A stretch of 64,000 nt of DNA, taken from positions 90,108 through 154,107 of the forward strand of contig JAPPAP010000033.1 in NCBI GenBank assembly GCA_026705465.1. Direction: 5' to 3'. Shown here one piece after another: positions 24,339 through 33,173 of the stretch. The notes under the pieces are model-generated. The model worked only from the letters and a program-made list of their open reading frames with translations. It ran no database searches and was not told the DNA's origin. Within the stretch, counting starts at the first letter, position 1. Every line of letters begins with the position of its first letter. The stretch is from a bacterium (lineage in GTDB: Bacteria > Actinomycetota > Acidimicrobiia > Acidimicrobiales > Bin134). Position numbers and translations under genes: made by a program.

Positions 24339-24344
24339 CAAGGT
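24339..24344 (+). promoter_or_regulatory. Possible -10 element (CAAGGT) for a leaderless mRNA
   Basis: CAAGGT lies exactly 6 nt before the ATG at 24351. It is a one-mismatch variant of TANNNT. The following GGGGCT could also be read as a weak ribosome binding site. Confidence 0.35.
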
Positions 24345-24350
24345 GGGGCT

Positions 24351-24788
24351 ATGTCTGATCGAGATGCGCTGGCCGACCTTGCCGCTGACTATGCCCGCTG
24401 TGTGGATCGGGGAGATCCCGAGGGAGTGGCGGCCTGTTTCGCCCCCGACGGGGTGCTGCGCCGCGTCGACCTGCCCAGCGGGGGGACAATACTCAGCGAA
24501 CGGACCGGCCGCGAGGAGATCACCCGGGCCATCTCCCGAATGAACTACAACGCCACCTTCCACTTCCTGGGCCAGCAGCAGACCGAGATCACCGGCGACA
24601 CGGCTACGGGTGAGACCTACTGCATCGCCCACCACCTGACGGTTCCCGACGACGGGACCCCGGCCTCCGACTTCATCATGTTCATCCGCTATCACGACCA
24701 GTTCGTCCGCCTCGACGAGGGCTGGCGCATTGCAGTCCGGGAGCTGCAAATCGACTGGACCGAGAACCGCCTGGCCGAAGGCGTGTAA
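24351..24788 (+). CDS. SnoaL-like (NTF2-fold) protein
   Basis: A 145-residue alpha+beta barrel protein. The N-terminal helix DALADLAADYARCVDRGDPEGVAACFAP (split: YARCVDRGDPEGVAACF) is the family's standard opening. It is followed by a curved sheet with TGETYCIAHHLTV and RYHDQFVRLDEGWRIAVREL. Such proteins are small isomerases, dehydratases or hydrolases of polyketides, steroids or limonene oxide. It is in tandem with another SnoaL-like gene after 6 bp, so the two may form a heteromer. Confidence 0.85.
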   Translation: MSDRDALADLAADYARCVDRGDPEGVAACFAPDGVLRRVDLPSGGTILSERTGREEITRAISRMNYNATFHFLGQQQTEITGDTATGETYCIAHHLTVPDDGTPASDFIMFIRYHDQFVRLDEGWRIAVRELQIDWTENRLAEGV

Positions 24789-24794
24789 CGGTCG

Positions 24795-25298
24795 ATGGAC
24801 GACGTCGCCCGCTTGTTGGCCTACGAGGAGATCCGGCAATTGGCGGCCCGATATGCGGTGGCAGTGGACCGGCGAGACCTCGACGCCCTAGTCGAGCTGT
24901 TCATCGACGACGTGCGAGTGGGCCGGGATACCTACGGTCGCGATGCCCTGCGGGCCAACTTCAAGGAGTCGCTGGGGGCTATCGGGCCGTCAATTCTGAA
25001 CATCGGCACCCACCAGATCGACTTGATCGACGATGACCACGCCACCGGCCACGTGTACTGCAAGGGGGAGATCGCCGACGGCGACCGGTGGATCCACCAG
25101 GCCATCCGCTACGACGACACCTACGAGCGCCGCGACGGTCGCTGGTACTTCGTGCGCCGCCTCCACAAGCTGTTCTACGGCGCCGAGGTGGGCGTGAACC
25201 CGCTGGGCCTGCCCCCGGCCAACTGGCCCGAGAACCACGATGGCCTCGGCACTCTCCCCTACGAAGAACCCACCTGGCAGGCCTTCAACGAGAGTTAG
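24795..25298 (+). CDS. SnoaL-like (NTF2-fold) protein
   Basis: A 167-residue member of the same fold as the preceding gene: IRQLAARYAVAVDRRDLDAL opens it, and QAIRYDDTYERRDGRWYFVRR is the diagnostic late strand pair. The His/Asp/Tyr residues facing the cavity fit scytalone-dehydratase-like enzymes, but no reaction can be assigned. Its 3' end overlaps the stop of the convergent DUF35 gene by 4 bp. Confidence 0.85.
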   Translation: MDDVARLLAYEEIRQLAARYAVAVDRRDLDALVELFIDDVRVGRDTYGRDALRANFKESLGAIGPSILNIGTHQIDLIDDDHATGHVYCKGEIADGDRWIHQAIRYDDTYERRDGRWYFVRRLHKLFYGAEVGVNPLGLPPANWPENHDGLGTLPYEEPTWQAFNES

Positions 25299-25708
25299 CC
25301 AGCAGGACGGAAGCCCAGAAGGGTGATGTCGTCAACGTCTTCGTAGGCAGCCTCCACGGCCATGCCGACGGTGACGTCGTCGACGTCGCAGTCCACCATG
25401 TTGCCCACCAGCCGGGGCCCCTCATCCAGGTCCACCAGGGCAATAGCAAACGGGATGCGGCTGGCCAGGGCCGGATCGTGGCCGGCACGGTCCACGGTGA
25501 AGGAGTACACCGTTCCCCGGCCGCTCAGCTCTCCCCATTCCCAGTCGGCGCCCAGGCAGTGGGGACAGCGGCCCCGGGGGTAGAAGAAGTACCCGTGGCG
25601 GGGACAGCGCTGGAGAACCAGTCGATGCTCCCGCAAGCCGTCAAAATATGGCGCAGTGATCGGGGTGGGTGTGGGCAGGGGCCGTCCGTCGGCGGAGAAG
25701 TGGACCAT
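25295..25708 (-). CDS. DUF35 zinc-ribbon/OB-fold protein, partner of the thiolase-like gene
   Basis: A 137-residue protein with an N-terminal rubredoxin-like ribbon and an OB-fold (YSFTVDRAG, PRLVGNMVDCDVDDVTVGM). Zinc ligands look like Cys35-x2-His38 and Cys48-x2-Cys51, so the first Cys pair is C-x2-H. DUF35 proteins pair with thiolase-like enzymes and can feed them acyl-CoA. Its ATG overlaps the thiolase stop as ATGA, so translation is coupled and a 1:1 complex is likely. In steroid degradation the Ltp2 aldolase works with such a domain of ChsH2. Confidence 0.88.
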   Translation of the reverse strand: MVHFSADGRPLPTPTPITAPYFDGLREHRLVLQRCPRHGYFFYPRGRCPHCLGADWEWGELSGRGTVYSFTVDRAGHDPALASRIPFAIALVDLDEGPRLVGNMVDCDVDDVTVGMAVEAAYEDVDDITLLGFRPAG

Positions 25709-26907
25709 CAGGCCCCTTCCAAGATGAGGGCCACTTGCTCGGCCAGCATTCCGCCGGTGCCGTTGGCGTAGGCGATGTTGCAGTCGGGCACCTGACGCTC
25801 GCCAGCTCGGCCCTGCACCTGGCGCACCGCCTCGGTGATGTGGCTCATACCTCCGCCGAGCCCGGCTTGGCCCATGCCCAACTGGCCGCCATGGGTGTTG
25901 AGGGGCCAGTCACCGTCGTAGCGCAGGCTGTGCTCGTCGATGAACTGCCCGCCCTGCCCCTTGGGGCAGAACCCGGCGTCCTCGATGGTCAACAGCACGG
26001 TGATGGTGTAGCAGTCGTACATTGAGGCCATATCCACTGCATCGCGCGATACCCCGGCCATGGCGAACGCCCGATCGGCGGCCAGCCGGATGGGGGTATC
26101 CACAATGTCGGGGGCATAGGTGATGCTCTTGTGGGTGAGGTGCTCGCCGTAGCCGCTCACATACACCGGGCGATGAGGGCACCGGGCGGCCCGCTCAGCC
26201 GAGGTCACCAGCACCGCCGAGCCGCCATAGCACGGCATGACGATCTCCAGCAGCTTCAGCGGGTCGGCCACGTAGCGCGAGCTCATCACGTCGTCGATGG
26301 TGATGGGCTTGCCGTAGAACACCGCCAAGGGGTTGGCCTGGGCGTTGTAGCGGGAATCCACCGCCACCTTGGCCAGGGTCTCTTCGCTTACTCCGTAGGC
26401 GGCCATGTAGCGCTGAGCAGCCATGGCGAAGCTGGGGGTGGCAGCCACCAGCCCCGCGGGGATCTCGAACTGCCCCTGGGGGGAGCCCCACACCTCGCCG
26501 CCCATGTAGGCCCCCATCTTCATCTTCATCGGGCCGCCGTTTGCGCCCGGCTGAGGCGGCGCCGGGACCGATGGGGTGAACACCAGCACCGTCTCGCAAA
26601 TTCCCACTTCGATGGCCGCGGCCGCCCGCCACACCATGCCTGCCGGAGTGGCTCCGCCGAGGTCGACCACCTCGTTGAAGTTGCTGCGAATGCCCAAGAA
26701 CTCTGCCAGAGCCGAAGGGGCGAACAGCGGCGACTCCCGCAAGCCGTTGATCACCAGCCCGTCTACCTCGCCCTTGTCCACCTCGGCGTCGGCCAGCACT
26801 TCGGCGGCCAGCCGCGCACACGCCTCCATGGTGAACATGGGCTCGTCCCATACCCGCTTCGGAGCCCACTCCGTGAGCCCCACAATCGCCGCCGCTCTCT
26901 TTCCCAT
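25708..26907 (-). CDS. Thiolase-like (SCP2/Ltp2-type) protein without the nucleophilic Cys; possible aldolase
   Basis: A 399-residue thiolase-fold protein. At the position where thiolases have the nucleophile (CxSG) this one reads VDLGGATPAGMVW (82-94), so no Cys is available. A late Asn-His-Gly-Gly (NTHGGQLGMGQAGLGGG) and YDCYTITV with Tyr residues remain. Loss of the Cys and a tightly coupled DUF35 partner are hallmarks of Ltp2-type retro-aldolases that cleave the last side-chain piece from steroid CoA esters. A similar C-C cleavage is the best guess. ATG 26907 is chosen for MGKRAAAIVGLTEW and for TAGTGT 7 nt upstream. Confidence 0.85.
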   Translation of the reverse strand: MGKRAAAIVGLTEWAPKRVWDEPMFTMEACARLAAEVLADAEVDKGEVDGLVINGLRESPLFAPSALAEFLGIRSNFNEVVDLGGATPAGMVWRAAAAIEVGICETVLVFTPSVPAPPQPGANGGPMKMKMGAYMGGEVWGSPQGQFEIPAGLVAATPSFAMAAQRYMAAYGVSEETLAKVAVDSRYNAQANPLAVFYGKPITIDDVMSSRYVADPLKLLEIVMPCYGGSAVLVTSAERAARCPHRPVYVSGYGEHLTHKSITYAPDIVDTPIRLAADRAFAMAGVSRDAVDMASMYDCYTITVLLTIEDAGFCPKGQGGQFIDEHSLRYDGDWPLNTHGGQLGMGQAGLGGGMSHITEAVRQVQGRAGERQVPDCNIAYANGTGGMLAEQVALILEGA

Positions 26908-26914
26908 GCGGCTC

Positions 26915-26920
26915 ACACTA
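26915..26920 (-). promoter_or_regulatory. -10 element for a leaderless mRNA of the thiolase-like/DUF35 operon
   Basis: Minus-strand TAGTGT lies 7 nt before the ATG at 26907. Confidence 0.6.
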
Positions 26921-26959
26921 TGCGGGCGGGCGCCAGGCAGCACCGTTGGCCCGGTGCGG

Positions 26960-28594
26960 TCAAGTACAGAGCGGTTCGAAGCGGAAACCCCGCTCGGACA
27001 ACTCGCTGAGGGCGGCATCGAGGCCGAGCACGGTTTGGGCGCGATCGCCGCCACCGTCGTGCAACAGCACCACGGCGCCGTCGCGGGCATGGTCCACAAT
27101 GTGTTGGGCAATCTCCGCCGCCGGAGGACGGCGCCAGTCGGCGGGGTCGACATCCCACAGGGTGACATCCAGGCCGTGTTTCGCCGCCCAGTCACGGGTG
27201 AAGGCATCGATTGACCCGTAGGGCGGCCGCAGGCACGGCGTGGCCTGAGAGCCGAGCAATTCCTGGGTTCGACTTACAGTGTCGTCGAACTCCTCTTGAG
27301 GCAAACCGGCCAAGTTCTCGTGATTCCACGTGTGGTTGGCGACGGTGTGGCCCTGAGCATTGATGCGCTGGATGATGCCGGGGTATTGCTCAACCAATGA
27401 GCCGATGACGAAAAACGTGCTTCGAGCTCCGTGGCGGGACAAGATCTCCAGCACTCGCGGCGTGTAAACGGGGTGGGGGCCGTCGTCGAAGGTCAAATAC
27501 AAGACCGGGCCGGCACCGCTGTCGGGTTCGGACGGTACCGAGGTGGGCTCGGCGGGCCTTATGGGAGTGGGGACTGGGGCGGGACTGGCTCCCAGCGGTA
27601 GGGCTTCCACATAGAGCCGGTAGTCGACCTGCCCGGCGTGAGTGGAAACCACCGTCACCCTCCAAGGACCGGTGGCAGGCAGGTTGGCAGACAGCGACTG
27701 GAGCCGCTTGGAGCCCGAGGCCAGCACGCGATCGCCGAGTCTCACATCTAGCCACACCCCGATGGGGGCTTCCAGTATCGCAGTGAACGCCTGGCCCTCC
27801 GATAAGTTGGCCTTGTACGGCTGTCTCTGCTGGTAGTCGATCGACCCGGTCACTGTGTCGCCTACGGCACCCGTTTCGAACCGTATGTCGATCTCGGGTG
27901 CCTCGGGCTTAGGTAGCGGAAGGTCTTCCAACGCCATGGACTCGACCACCGACACCACGGGTTCTAGACCGGAGATGTCGATCTCCAGCGTCTGGCGCCG
28001 AGAGATGACGATGAAGGACTCGTCCGGCTCTCGATCCAGAAGCGTCACTTTTATGAGGCCGTCTCGCACTTCGATGCCCTCCATCACAATGCGATCGCCC
28101 ACCGACACCGGCTCTTTGGCCTCCCCGCCTCTCCCGTTGTCCATCACTGGTACAAGCAGGTGGAACACGCCCGTTCCCGCCGACCTCAGTATGACGTGGG
28201 CTACCACGTCCTCGAACCCATCACCATCCAGATCTCCCTGTGCCACCCGGTTTTGGAGCACAAAGAGGTCGGTGGAAGCACCGCCGTAGGAGATTTCGGC
28301 TCTGCCGCCATCAAGCTGAATGAGCTGACCGTCCAATTCGAAGGCGAGATTCTCAAGGTCTTCCCATTCGATGCTCCTCCGCTCGATGACCTCTGGTGCC
28401 GTTCCCGTGGGTTCTGGAACAGGTGATGCGGTCGGCAATGGCTCAGAACCGGTGGGAGCTGGCACCGCCGACTCCGGCGGAGAGACTGAGGGGGCAACTG
28501 CCGGCAAAGAGGCGTTATGCGGAGACGAGCTGTCTTGGCTGCATGAGGCGCAGATCACCGCCAAGACAAGAACGGGTGCCCAAATTCGGGCCAT
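26960..28594 (-). CDS. Secreted NodB-type polysaccharide deacetylase, probable lipoprotein
   Basis: A 544-residue exported protein. A hydrophobic N-terminus ends at VICASC18 (weak lipobox), then a Ser/Pro/Thr-rich linker. Residues about 120-134 read GDLDGDGFEDVVAHV, an FG-GAP-like calcium loop. A middle beta domain is followed by a second Pro-rich linker at about 335-360 and the NodB domain (about 365-540). NodB motifs are TFDDGP (368-373), H421TWNH425, RPPYG (456-460), DVDPADW (481-487) and LLHDGG (510-515), all complete. It would remove N- or O-acetyl groups from cell-wall glycans. TAGTAT lies 6 nt before the ATG. Confidence 0.9.
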   Translation of the reverse strand: MARIWAPVLVLAVICASCSQDSSSPHNASLPAVAPSVSPPESAVPAPTGSEPLPTASPVPEPTGTAPEVIERRSIEWEDLENLAFELDGQLIQLDGGRAEISYGGASTDLFVLQNRVAQGDLDGDGFEDVVAHVILRSAGTGVFHLLVPVMDNGRGGEAKEPVSVGDRIVMEGIEVRDGLIKVTLLDREPDESFIVISRRQTLEIDISGLEPVVSVVESMALEDLPLPKPEAPEIDIRFETGAVGDTVTGSIDYQQRQPYKANLSEGQAFTAILEAPIGVWLDVRLGDRVLASGSKRLQSLSANLPATGPWRVTVVSTHAGQVDYRLYVEALPLGASPAPVPTPIRPAEPTSVPSEPDSGAGPVLYLTFDDGPHPVYTPRVLEILSRHGARSTFFVIGSLVEQYPGIIQRINAQGHTVANHTWNHENLAGLPQEEFDDTVSRTQELLGSQATPCLRPPYGSIDAFTRDWAAKHGLDVTLWDVDPADWRRPPAAEIAQHIVDHARDGAVVLLHDGGGDRAQTVLGLDAALSELSERGFRFEPLCT

Positions 28595-28600
28595 GGGCGA

Positions 28601-28606
28601 ATACTA
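28601..28606 (-). promoter_or_regulatory. -10 element for a leaderless mRNA of the 28594 gene
   Basis: Minus-strand TAGTAT lies 6 nt before the ATG at 28594; no ribosome binding site is present. Confidence 0.6.
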
Positions 28607-28630
28607 CGGTCGCAACTGCTGAATTCCTGG

Positions 28631-29458
28631 TCAGTCGACGACCGCAAGTGGGGGGATCTTGCGCTCCAAAAGGGCGTCGTAGCGGACCTGGATCTGGTTG
28701 GCGTAGCTGGGTTTGGTGGGGATGAGAAAGTCACCCGCCCTGATACCGGCCATGACCGGGCCGACCACATCGGCCGGCGAGATGCCGGTGGCGGTCATCT
28801 TGGACAGCGACTCCACCACGAAGGCGTTGTCCTCATTCTCATCGGTGCCGTAGCGCTCGCCGCGCACCCGGGCGGTGTGAGCAATGGCAGTGTCGATAGC
28901 ACTGGGGGTGAGCACCGAGGCCTTGACCTTGGACCCCACGGCAGCTAGGTCGAGGGCCAGACACTCCGTAAGCGAGAAGGCGGCACACTTCGACACCACG
29001 TATGGGCTGGAGAAGCCGCCGGCCACGAAGGCCGCCGCCGACGCGGTGTTCACAATGTGCCCCTCGGTGTCCTGGGCCATCATGCGAGGCACGAATGCAG
29101 CCACCCCGTTGATGATGCCGTACACGTTCACCCCGAGCACCCAGTCCCAGTCGGCTTGGCTGCGCTCCCACATGAGCCCGGCCTGGAACACCCCGGCGTT
29201 GTTGAACAGCAGATCCACTTGGCCGAAGGCGTCCCACGCGGCGTCGGCCAGCGCTTCGACCGATGCCCGGTCGGCGACGTCTACTTCGACTGCTATGGCC
29301 TCTCCACCAATGGCCTCGGCAGTAGCAGATGCCCCGGCAATGTCGATATCGGCCGCGACTACCTTCGCTCCATCGGCGCCGAACCCGGCCGCAAGAGCCG
29401 CCCCAATCCCACTGGCCGCCCCGGTTATCACTGCCACTTTGCCGTCGAAGTCCTGCAT
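28631..29458 (-). CDS. Short-chain dehydrogenase/reductase
   Basis: A 275-residue classical SDR with TGAASGIG (12-19), AADID after strand 2 (NAD-type Asp), NNAG, the catalytic Ser in NTASAAAF and YVVSK carrying Tyr and Lys. Family resemblance is to broad-substrate SDRs with a C-terminal NQIQVRYDALLERK extension. A weak CAGCAT lies 6 nt before the ATG. It sits between two secreted hydrolases and has no obvious link to them. Confidence 0.88.
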   Translation of the reverse strand: MQDFDGKVAVITGAASGIGAALAAGFGADGAKVVAADIDIAGASATAEAIGGEAIAVEVDVADRASVEALADAAWDAFGQVDLLFNNAGVFQAGLMWERSQADWDWVLGVNVYGIINGVAAFVPRMMAQDTEGHIVNTASAAAFVAGGFSSPYVVSKCAAFSLTECLALDLAAVGSKVKASVLTPSAIDTAIAHTARVRGERYGTDENEDNAFVVESLSKMTATGISPADVVGPVMAGIRAGDFLIPTKPSYANQIQVRYDALLERKIPPLAVVD

Positions 29459-29511
29459 AGCACCATGCTGGCACGGGCCAGCCTCAGATGTCGGAGCGGA
29501 GAATACCGGGA

Positions 29512-30693
29512 CTACTGGATCCCAGTTCCCGCCTCGGGCCAGATCTCAGGGTCGTGGACGCCGTCTCCTTCCCGCACACATTCGAGGTCGGGGTCTTCGG
29601 CAATAAAGGCATAGATCCGACAAGAAGCCAGCGCCACCCATTGATTCGTGACGTCGTAGAACTCCCCCCGGGCGCTCAAGATTGCCAACGCATACCAGCT
29701 GTCGTCAGGAAGCACGATGACTCCAGCGTCGATCATCTGGCGGTATTCCGCGGGACAGCAATTCGGCCGAAGCCAACCCGCTTTGTGCAGCGACGATTCA
29801 GCCACTTCCAGAGGCAGCCGATCCAGCAATATCCCGTCAAGGTCTCTCGGAGAATTCAGCGAATGGGAGGTATCCAGCAGCCACTGCTGGAGGGCTGCAT
29901 TCTCGTCGGGACCCAGAAGCTCGCCCTTGTACAGACGGGCAAAGAAATGGGCCAGATCGGCCATGGTGGTGCGGTTGCCCAAGGGGTTTTCGGGCCGAAA
30001 GTCCTCGGCCACCCGATTGGGATCTTGGAAGCGCCAAGCCTCCAACCGGGTATCGGACAATTGGGCCACATTCCAGGTCCACGTGTTCACCGCATCCACT
30101 CCCCCAGCCAGATCGATCAACCTCCCGCCGGCCAAGTTGTCAGACAGGATCAAGGCGGAATAAGCCTGCGATCTCACCGCCTCCAACCCAGCCGCTTCAA
30201 GGGCGGCTGCGGCCCACAGCGGCTTGACTGCGCTGGCCGAGATCCGAGACTCCGTAGCCTCGTATCCATGGAGTGTTTCGTCGGGAAGTACTACTGCTAT
30301 CGAAATCTGCCCATCGGGATTCCATTCCTCTGCGAGCTCGACCAAGGCCTCGAATTCTTCGGCCAGCACAAAGTGAAACTCACCGGCCAAGGAGTCCAAG
30401 AATTCTTGAGCGGAGCGATCAGGTGTGGGAGTCGGCTCTGGGGTAGCCGTAGCCGTTTCCTCCGACGTTGCCGCGGGCTCTGGCGCAATCGTTGGGCTCG
30501 CTGACGGAGCCGAGGGTGGCTGTGTGGCCATTGCCGCTGTCGGCTCCGGCGTCGGAGTGGTCTCACCCTCCTCAGGGCTTACTTGTAGCGTCACCTGGGC
30601 ACTTCCGCCGCAACCGGAAATCCCGGGAAGCAGCCCCAGGACCAGCAAGGCCGCGCCGAGCGGCGCGAGGCCGCCACGCAAACTCAGCCGCAC
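29512..30693 (-). CDS. Secreted beta-lactamase/PBP-like serine hydrolase lipoprotein
   Basis: A 393-residue lipoprotein: a hydrophobic segment ends in the lipobox ISGC28. A Thr/Pro/Glu-rich linker (about 40-92) leads to a class-A-beta-lactamase-like domain with S154-A-V-K157 (SxxK), S184-D-N186 (the SDN loop) and K304-A-G306 (in place of KTG). NRTTMADLAHFFARLYKGELL spans the region before the omega-loop equivalent (split: TTMADLAHFFARLYKGEL). It may be a D,D-peptidase-like or beta-lactam-sensing enzyme; resistance is not implied. It starts at GTG 30693, overlapping the end of the alpha/beta hydrolase gene by 10 bp. A long upstream extension is rejected because the signal peptide begins here. 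Confidence 0.82.
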   Translation of the reverse strand: MRLSLRGGLAPLGAALLVLGLLPGISGCGGSAQVTLQVSPEEGETTPTPEPTAAMATQPPSAPSASPTIAPEPAATSEETATATPEPTPTPDRSAQEFLDSLAGEFHFVLAEEFEALVELAEEWNPDGQISIAVVLPDETLHGYEATESRISASAVKPLWAAAALEAAGLEAVRSQAYSALILSDNLAGGRLIDLAGGVDAVNTWTWNVAQLSDTRLEAWRFQDPNRVAEDFRPENPLGNRTTMADLAHFFARLYKGELLGPDENAALQQWLLDTSHSLNSPRDLDGILLDRLPLEVAESSLHKAGWLRPNCCPAEYRQMIDAGVIVLPDDSWYALAILSARGEFYDVTNQWVALASCRIYAFIAEDPDLECVREGDGVHDPEIWPEAGTGIQ

Positions 30694-32297
30694 TCGGTAT
30701 CTTCTGGGGGTAGCACCAAGTCGATGAGATAGTTGTCCACCACCTCGTCCACGCACGGATGGTGGCCATAACTGGTGTGACCTGTGCCGTTGTAGGTGAG
30801 CAAGACACCGGTCTCCAGGGTCTCGGCCACCGCCACCGCCCACTCATAGGGCGTGGCGTTGTCGCCCCGGTTCCCGACCACCAACACGGGGGGCGCATCC
30901 GGTGCCCGGATCGGCTCGTGAGGGCGCGTCTCCGTGTCCTCCCAATACACGCACATACGGGCTTCGGCTGCTGCGGCTCGTCCGAAATCGCCGGCCTCAT
31001 CAATCATCCGCTCGACAAGCCGGTCCAGGTCGCTGTCGCTCATTCGGCCGCCGTCGGTGCAGCTGATGCTGAAGAACGAACCGAGATCAGCGGCCCCCAG
31101 ATAGAACTGGGCCAAGTCATGCAACCTCTGGCCGTCGCCCTCCCCCCAAGCCTGGGCGAATGCCTGATAAAACAACGGCCACACCTCGGCAGAGCTGTAA
31201 GAGATGATCACCAAAGCCAGCTGCGCCTCCCCCGGACCCGCCAGAACGTTGCCCTCGGCATCGAGCAGCGGATTGGTTTCTAGGCTGCGCATCAACTGGA
31301 GGTAGGCCGACCTGGGACTTCCGACAATTGGGCACGCCGCATCTGCTAGACATCCGTCGAACACCGCGTCGATCACTCGGGCGAAGCCCCTGATCTGCTC
31401 CACCAAGACGTCCTCATGGGTCAACGACGTGTCCAGCACCCCGTCAATCACCACCGCCCGGGCGTTGACACCGTATTGATCGGCGTAGAACTGGCCCAGC
31501 ACCGTGCCGTAGCTGTAGCCGAGGAAGCTGATCTGATCCTCCCCCAAAGCCTGGCGGATCAAATCCATGTCATGCACGGTTTGCACCGTGCTGATGAGCT
31601 GGGCTCGGCCGTCCAAGCCAGCCAAACAGGCTTCGGCGGCCTGCTGGGCCGCTTCGGCGATCGCGGCCTCGTTCTCCGGGGTGTCGGACAGCGCACCCAC
31701 CAACTGGAGGTTGTTGGCCTCGTCGCGGCAATTGGGGTTCAGGCTGGTGGTCACTCCCCGGGGATTCCAGCCCACCACGTCGAACCGGGCCAACACTTGG
31801 TCGGACAGTCCTGCGCCATATTCCAGAAAGCCTTCCATCTCTCCGCCGGGGCCGCCGGGATTCACCAGCAGTACACCAATACGAAGATCCGGGTCGCCAG
31901 CGGGAAGCATTCCGAGTTCCAGAGTGATGGTTCCAGCGTCGGGGTTGTTATGGTCGGCAGGAACTTCTAGCTCAGCGCAGAGATACGCCTGCCCGCAGTC
32001 TTGGAAGATGGAGGTTTCGGGTTCCGGTTGAGCGTCGGTGGGCGCAGGCGCTTCGGTAGGCGCAGGGGTGGGCTCAGGCTCTTGAGCAGGTTCAGGTGCG
32101 ATCGCGGTGGGCGCAGGCTCTTCGGTGGGGACAGGTGCTGTGGTCTCAGGCGGTGTTTCCGTCGCGGTTGCGGAGATTTCCGTGGGCTCAACACTCGACG
32201 TTGAAGACCCGTCGCCGTCGGAACAGCCTCCGGCAACCAGGGCCAATGCCAACAGCACACCCGCTCCAACAACAATCGCCTTCGGCTGCCTTCTCAT
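30684..32297 (-). CDS. Secreted TAP-like alpha/beta hydrolase (tripeptidyl aminopeptidase type)
   Basis: A 537-residue exported lipoprotein: a hydrophobic N-terminus up to AGGC25, a Pro/Glu/Thr-rich linker (about 35-95), then an alpha/beta-hydrolase. The oxyanion loop is NPGGPGG (147-153), the nucleophile elbow is GYSYG with Ser262, and the C-terminal TAP-like domain has VVGNRGDNATP (Asp) and GTGHTSYGHHPC (His). Relatives are Streptomyces tripeptidyl aminopeptidases and mycobacterial CaeA-type esterases. ATG 32297 has an AAGGAG site 5 nt upstream. It is co-transcribed with the beta-lactamase-like gene. Confidence 0.9.
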   Translation of the reverse strand: MRRQPKAIVVGAGVLLALALVAGGCSDGDGSSTSSVEPTEISATATETPPETTAPVPTEEPAPTAIAPEPAQEPEPTPAPTEAPAPTDAQPEPETSIFQDCGQAYLCAELEVPADHNNPDAGTITLELGMLPAGDPDLRIGVLLVNPGGPGGEMEGFLEYGAGLSDQVLARFDVVGWNPRGVTTSLNPNCRDEANNLQLVGALSDTPENEAAIAEAAQQAAEACLAGLDGRAQLISTVQTVHDMDLIRQALGEDQISFLGYSYGTVLGQFYADQYGVNARAVVIDGVLDTSLTHEDVLVEQIRGFARVIDAVFDGCLADAACPIVGSPRSAYLQLMRSLETNPLLDAEGNVLAGPGEAQLALVIISYSSAEVWPLFYQAFAQAWGEGDGQRLHDLAQFYLGAADLGSFFSISCTDGGRMSDSDLDRLVERMIDEAGDFGRAAAAEARMCVYWEDTETRPHEPIRAPDAPPVLVVGNRGDNATPYEWAVAVAETLETGVLLTYNGTGHTSYGHHPCVDEVVDNYLIDLVLPPEDTECG

Positions 32298-32396
32298 CAA
32301 CACTCCTTGGAAGTGGCTTGGTCGCCTCAAGATATCCGGGCCCGACGACAGTTCCGCATCACCCATCACGTTCAGGAATTTCTCGCCCGATCCTGC

Positions 32397-33173
32397 TCAG
32401 CGGGTGTCGTTGACCCAAGTCATGTTGGTGGCTTCGCCAGCTTCCAGCAGAGGGCCGTCGTAGTTGGGAGAGATCATCACCGAGGCATCCCGGCGGTAGT
32501 TGATGAAGTGGACGCCGTCGTCGCCGCTGAAGAGCTTGTAACGGCGGTCGGCGGCCACCCACAGAGTGTCTCCCACACCGACAATTCGGCGCCCGACGCG
32601 GATCTCACCCCGCAGCACATGGATCAGCTCGTCTTGGGAGTGGCTATGGGCGGAGGATTCGAAGTACTGGGCACGGTCGGTGGCCAGCAGCCATAGCCGG
32701 TTGGTAGGGGCCGAGGCGTCGGAGAAAAATCGAGTGCGCTGGGTATCGTCCACCGTGGCCCAGATCCCGTCAGAGCCGATCACCCTCACACCGCGGCCCT
32801 CGGACTCCGCTGGACCTCTCAACCCGGCTGTCGGCGGAGAAGAATCGGCCGGTCCGACGTGGACGATGCTGGTTTCGCCCTCCGCGATCGCGCTGGCAAC
32901 CACCCCAGCCTCCACCACCACAGCCCCATCGGCGGGACAGACCCGCCCGTCGACGGCCAGGCTGCCAGAACGCACGTACACCGCCTCGTCGCCGTGCTCG
33001 GTCCCCCACCGCAGCTCGGTGCCCGCAGTCAGATCGGCGGCTACCAGCCACAATGAGGCTCCGTCAGGACTCACCTGCCGAGTAGCGACTTCGCCGATGA
33101 CCTCGACCGTTGGCGTCGGATAGCTCGCCATCGCCTCGACCTCATTGGCATGGATGACATCGACCGCGTTCAC
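32397..33173 (-). CDS. Cupin-like (bicupin) protein
   Basis: A 258-residue protein with two cupin-like halves: GDEAVYVRSGSLAVDGRVCP in the first and SQDELIHVLRGEIRVGRR with GVGDTLWVAAD in the second (HSHSQDE holds the metal-type His and Glu). Function is unknown; such proteins are often small-molecule dioxygenases, isomerases or sensors. The GTG start overlaps the acyltransferase stop as GTGA, so it is translationally coupled to that gene. The 99 bp to the next gene downstream have no notable element. Confidence 0.7.
   Translation of the reverse strand: MNAVDVIHANEVEAMASYPTPTVEVIGEVATRQVSPDGASLWLVAADLTAGTELRWGTEHGDEAVYVRSGSLAVDGRVCPADGAVVVEAGVVASAIAEGETSIVHVGPADSSPPTAGLRGPAESEGRGVRVIGSDGIWATVDDTQRTRFFSDASAPTNRLWLLATDRAQYFESSAHSHSQDELIHVLRGEIRVGRRIVGVGDTLWVAADRRYKLFSGDDGVHFINYRRDASVMISPNYDGPLLEAGEATNMTWVNDTR

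Noticed and set aside
29512..30693. Calling the SxxK/SDN protein an antibiotic-resistance beta-lactamase
   Set aside because: The motifs fit the fold, but KAG replaces KTG and there is no clear omega-loop Glu, so a resistance role cannot be supported.
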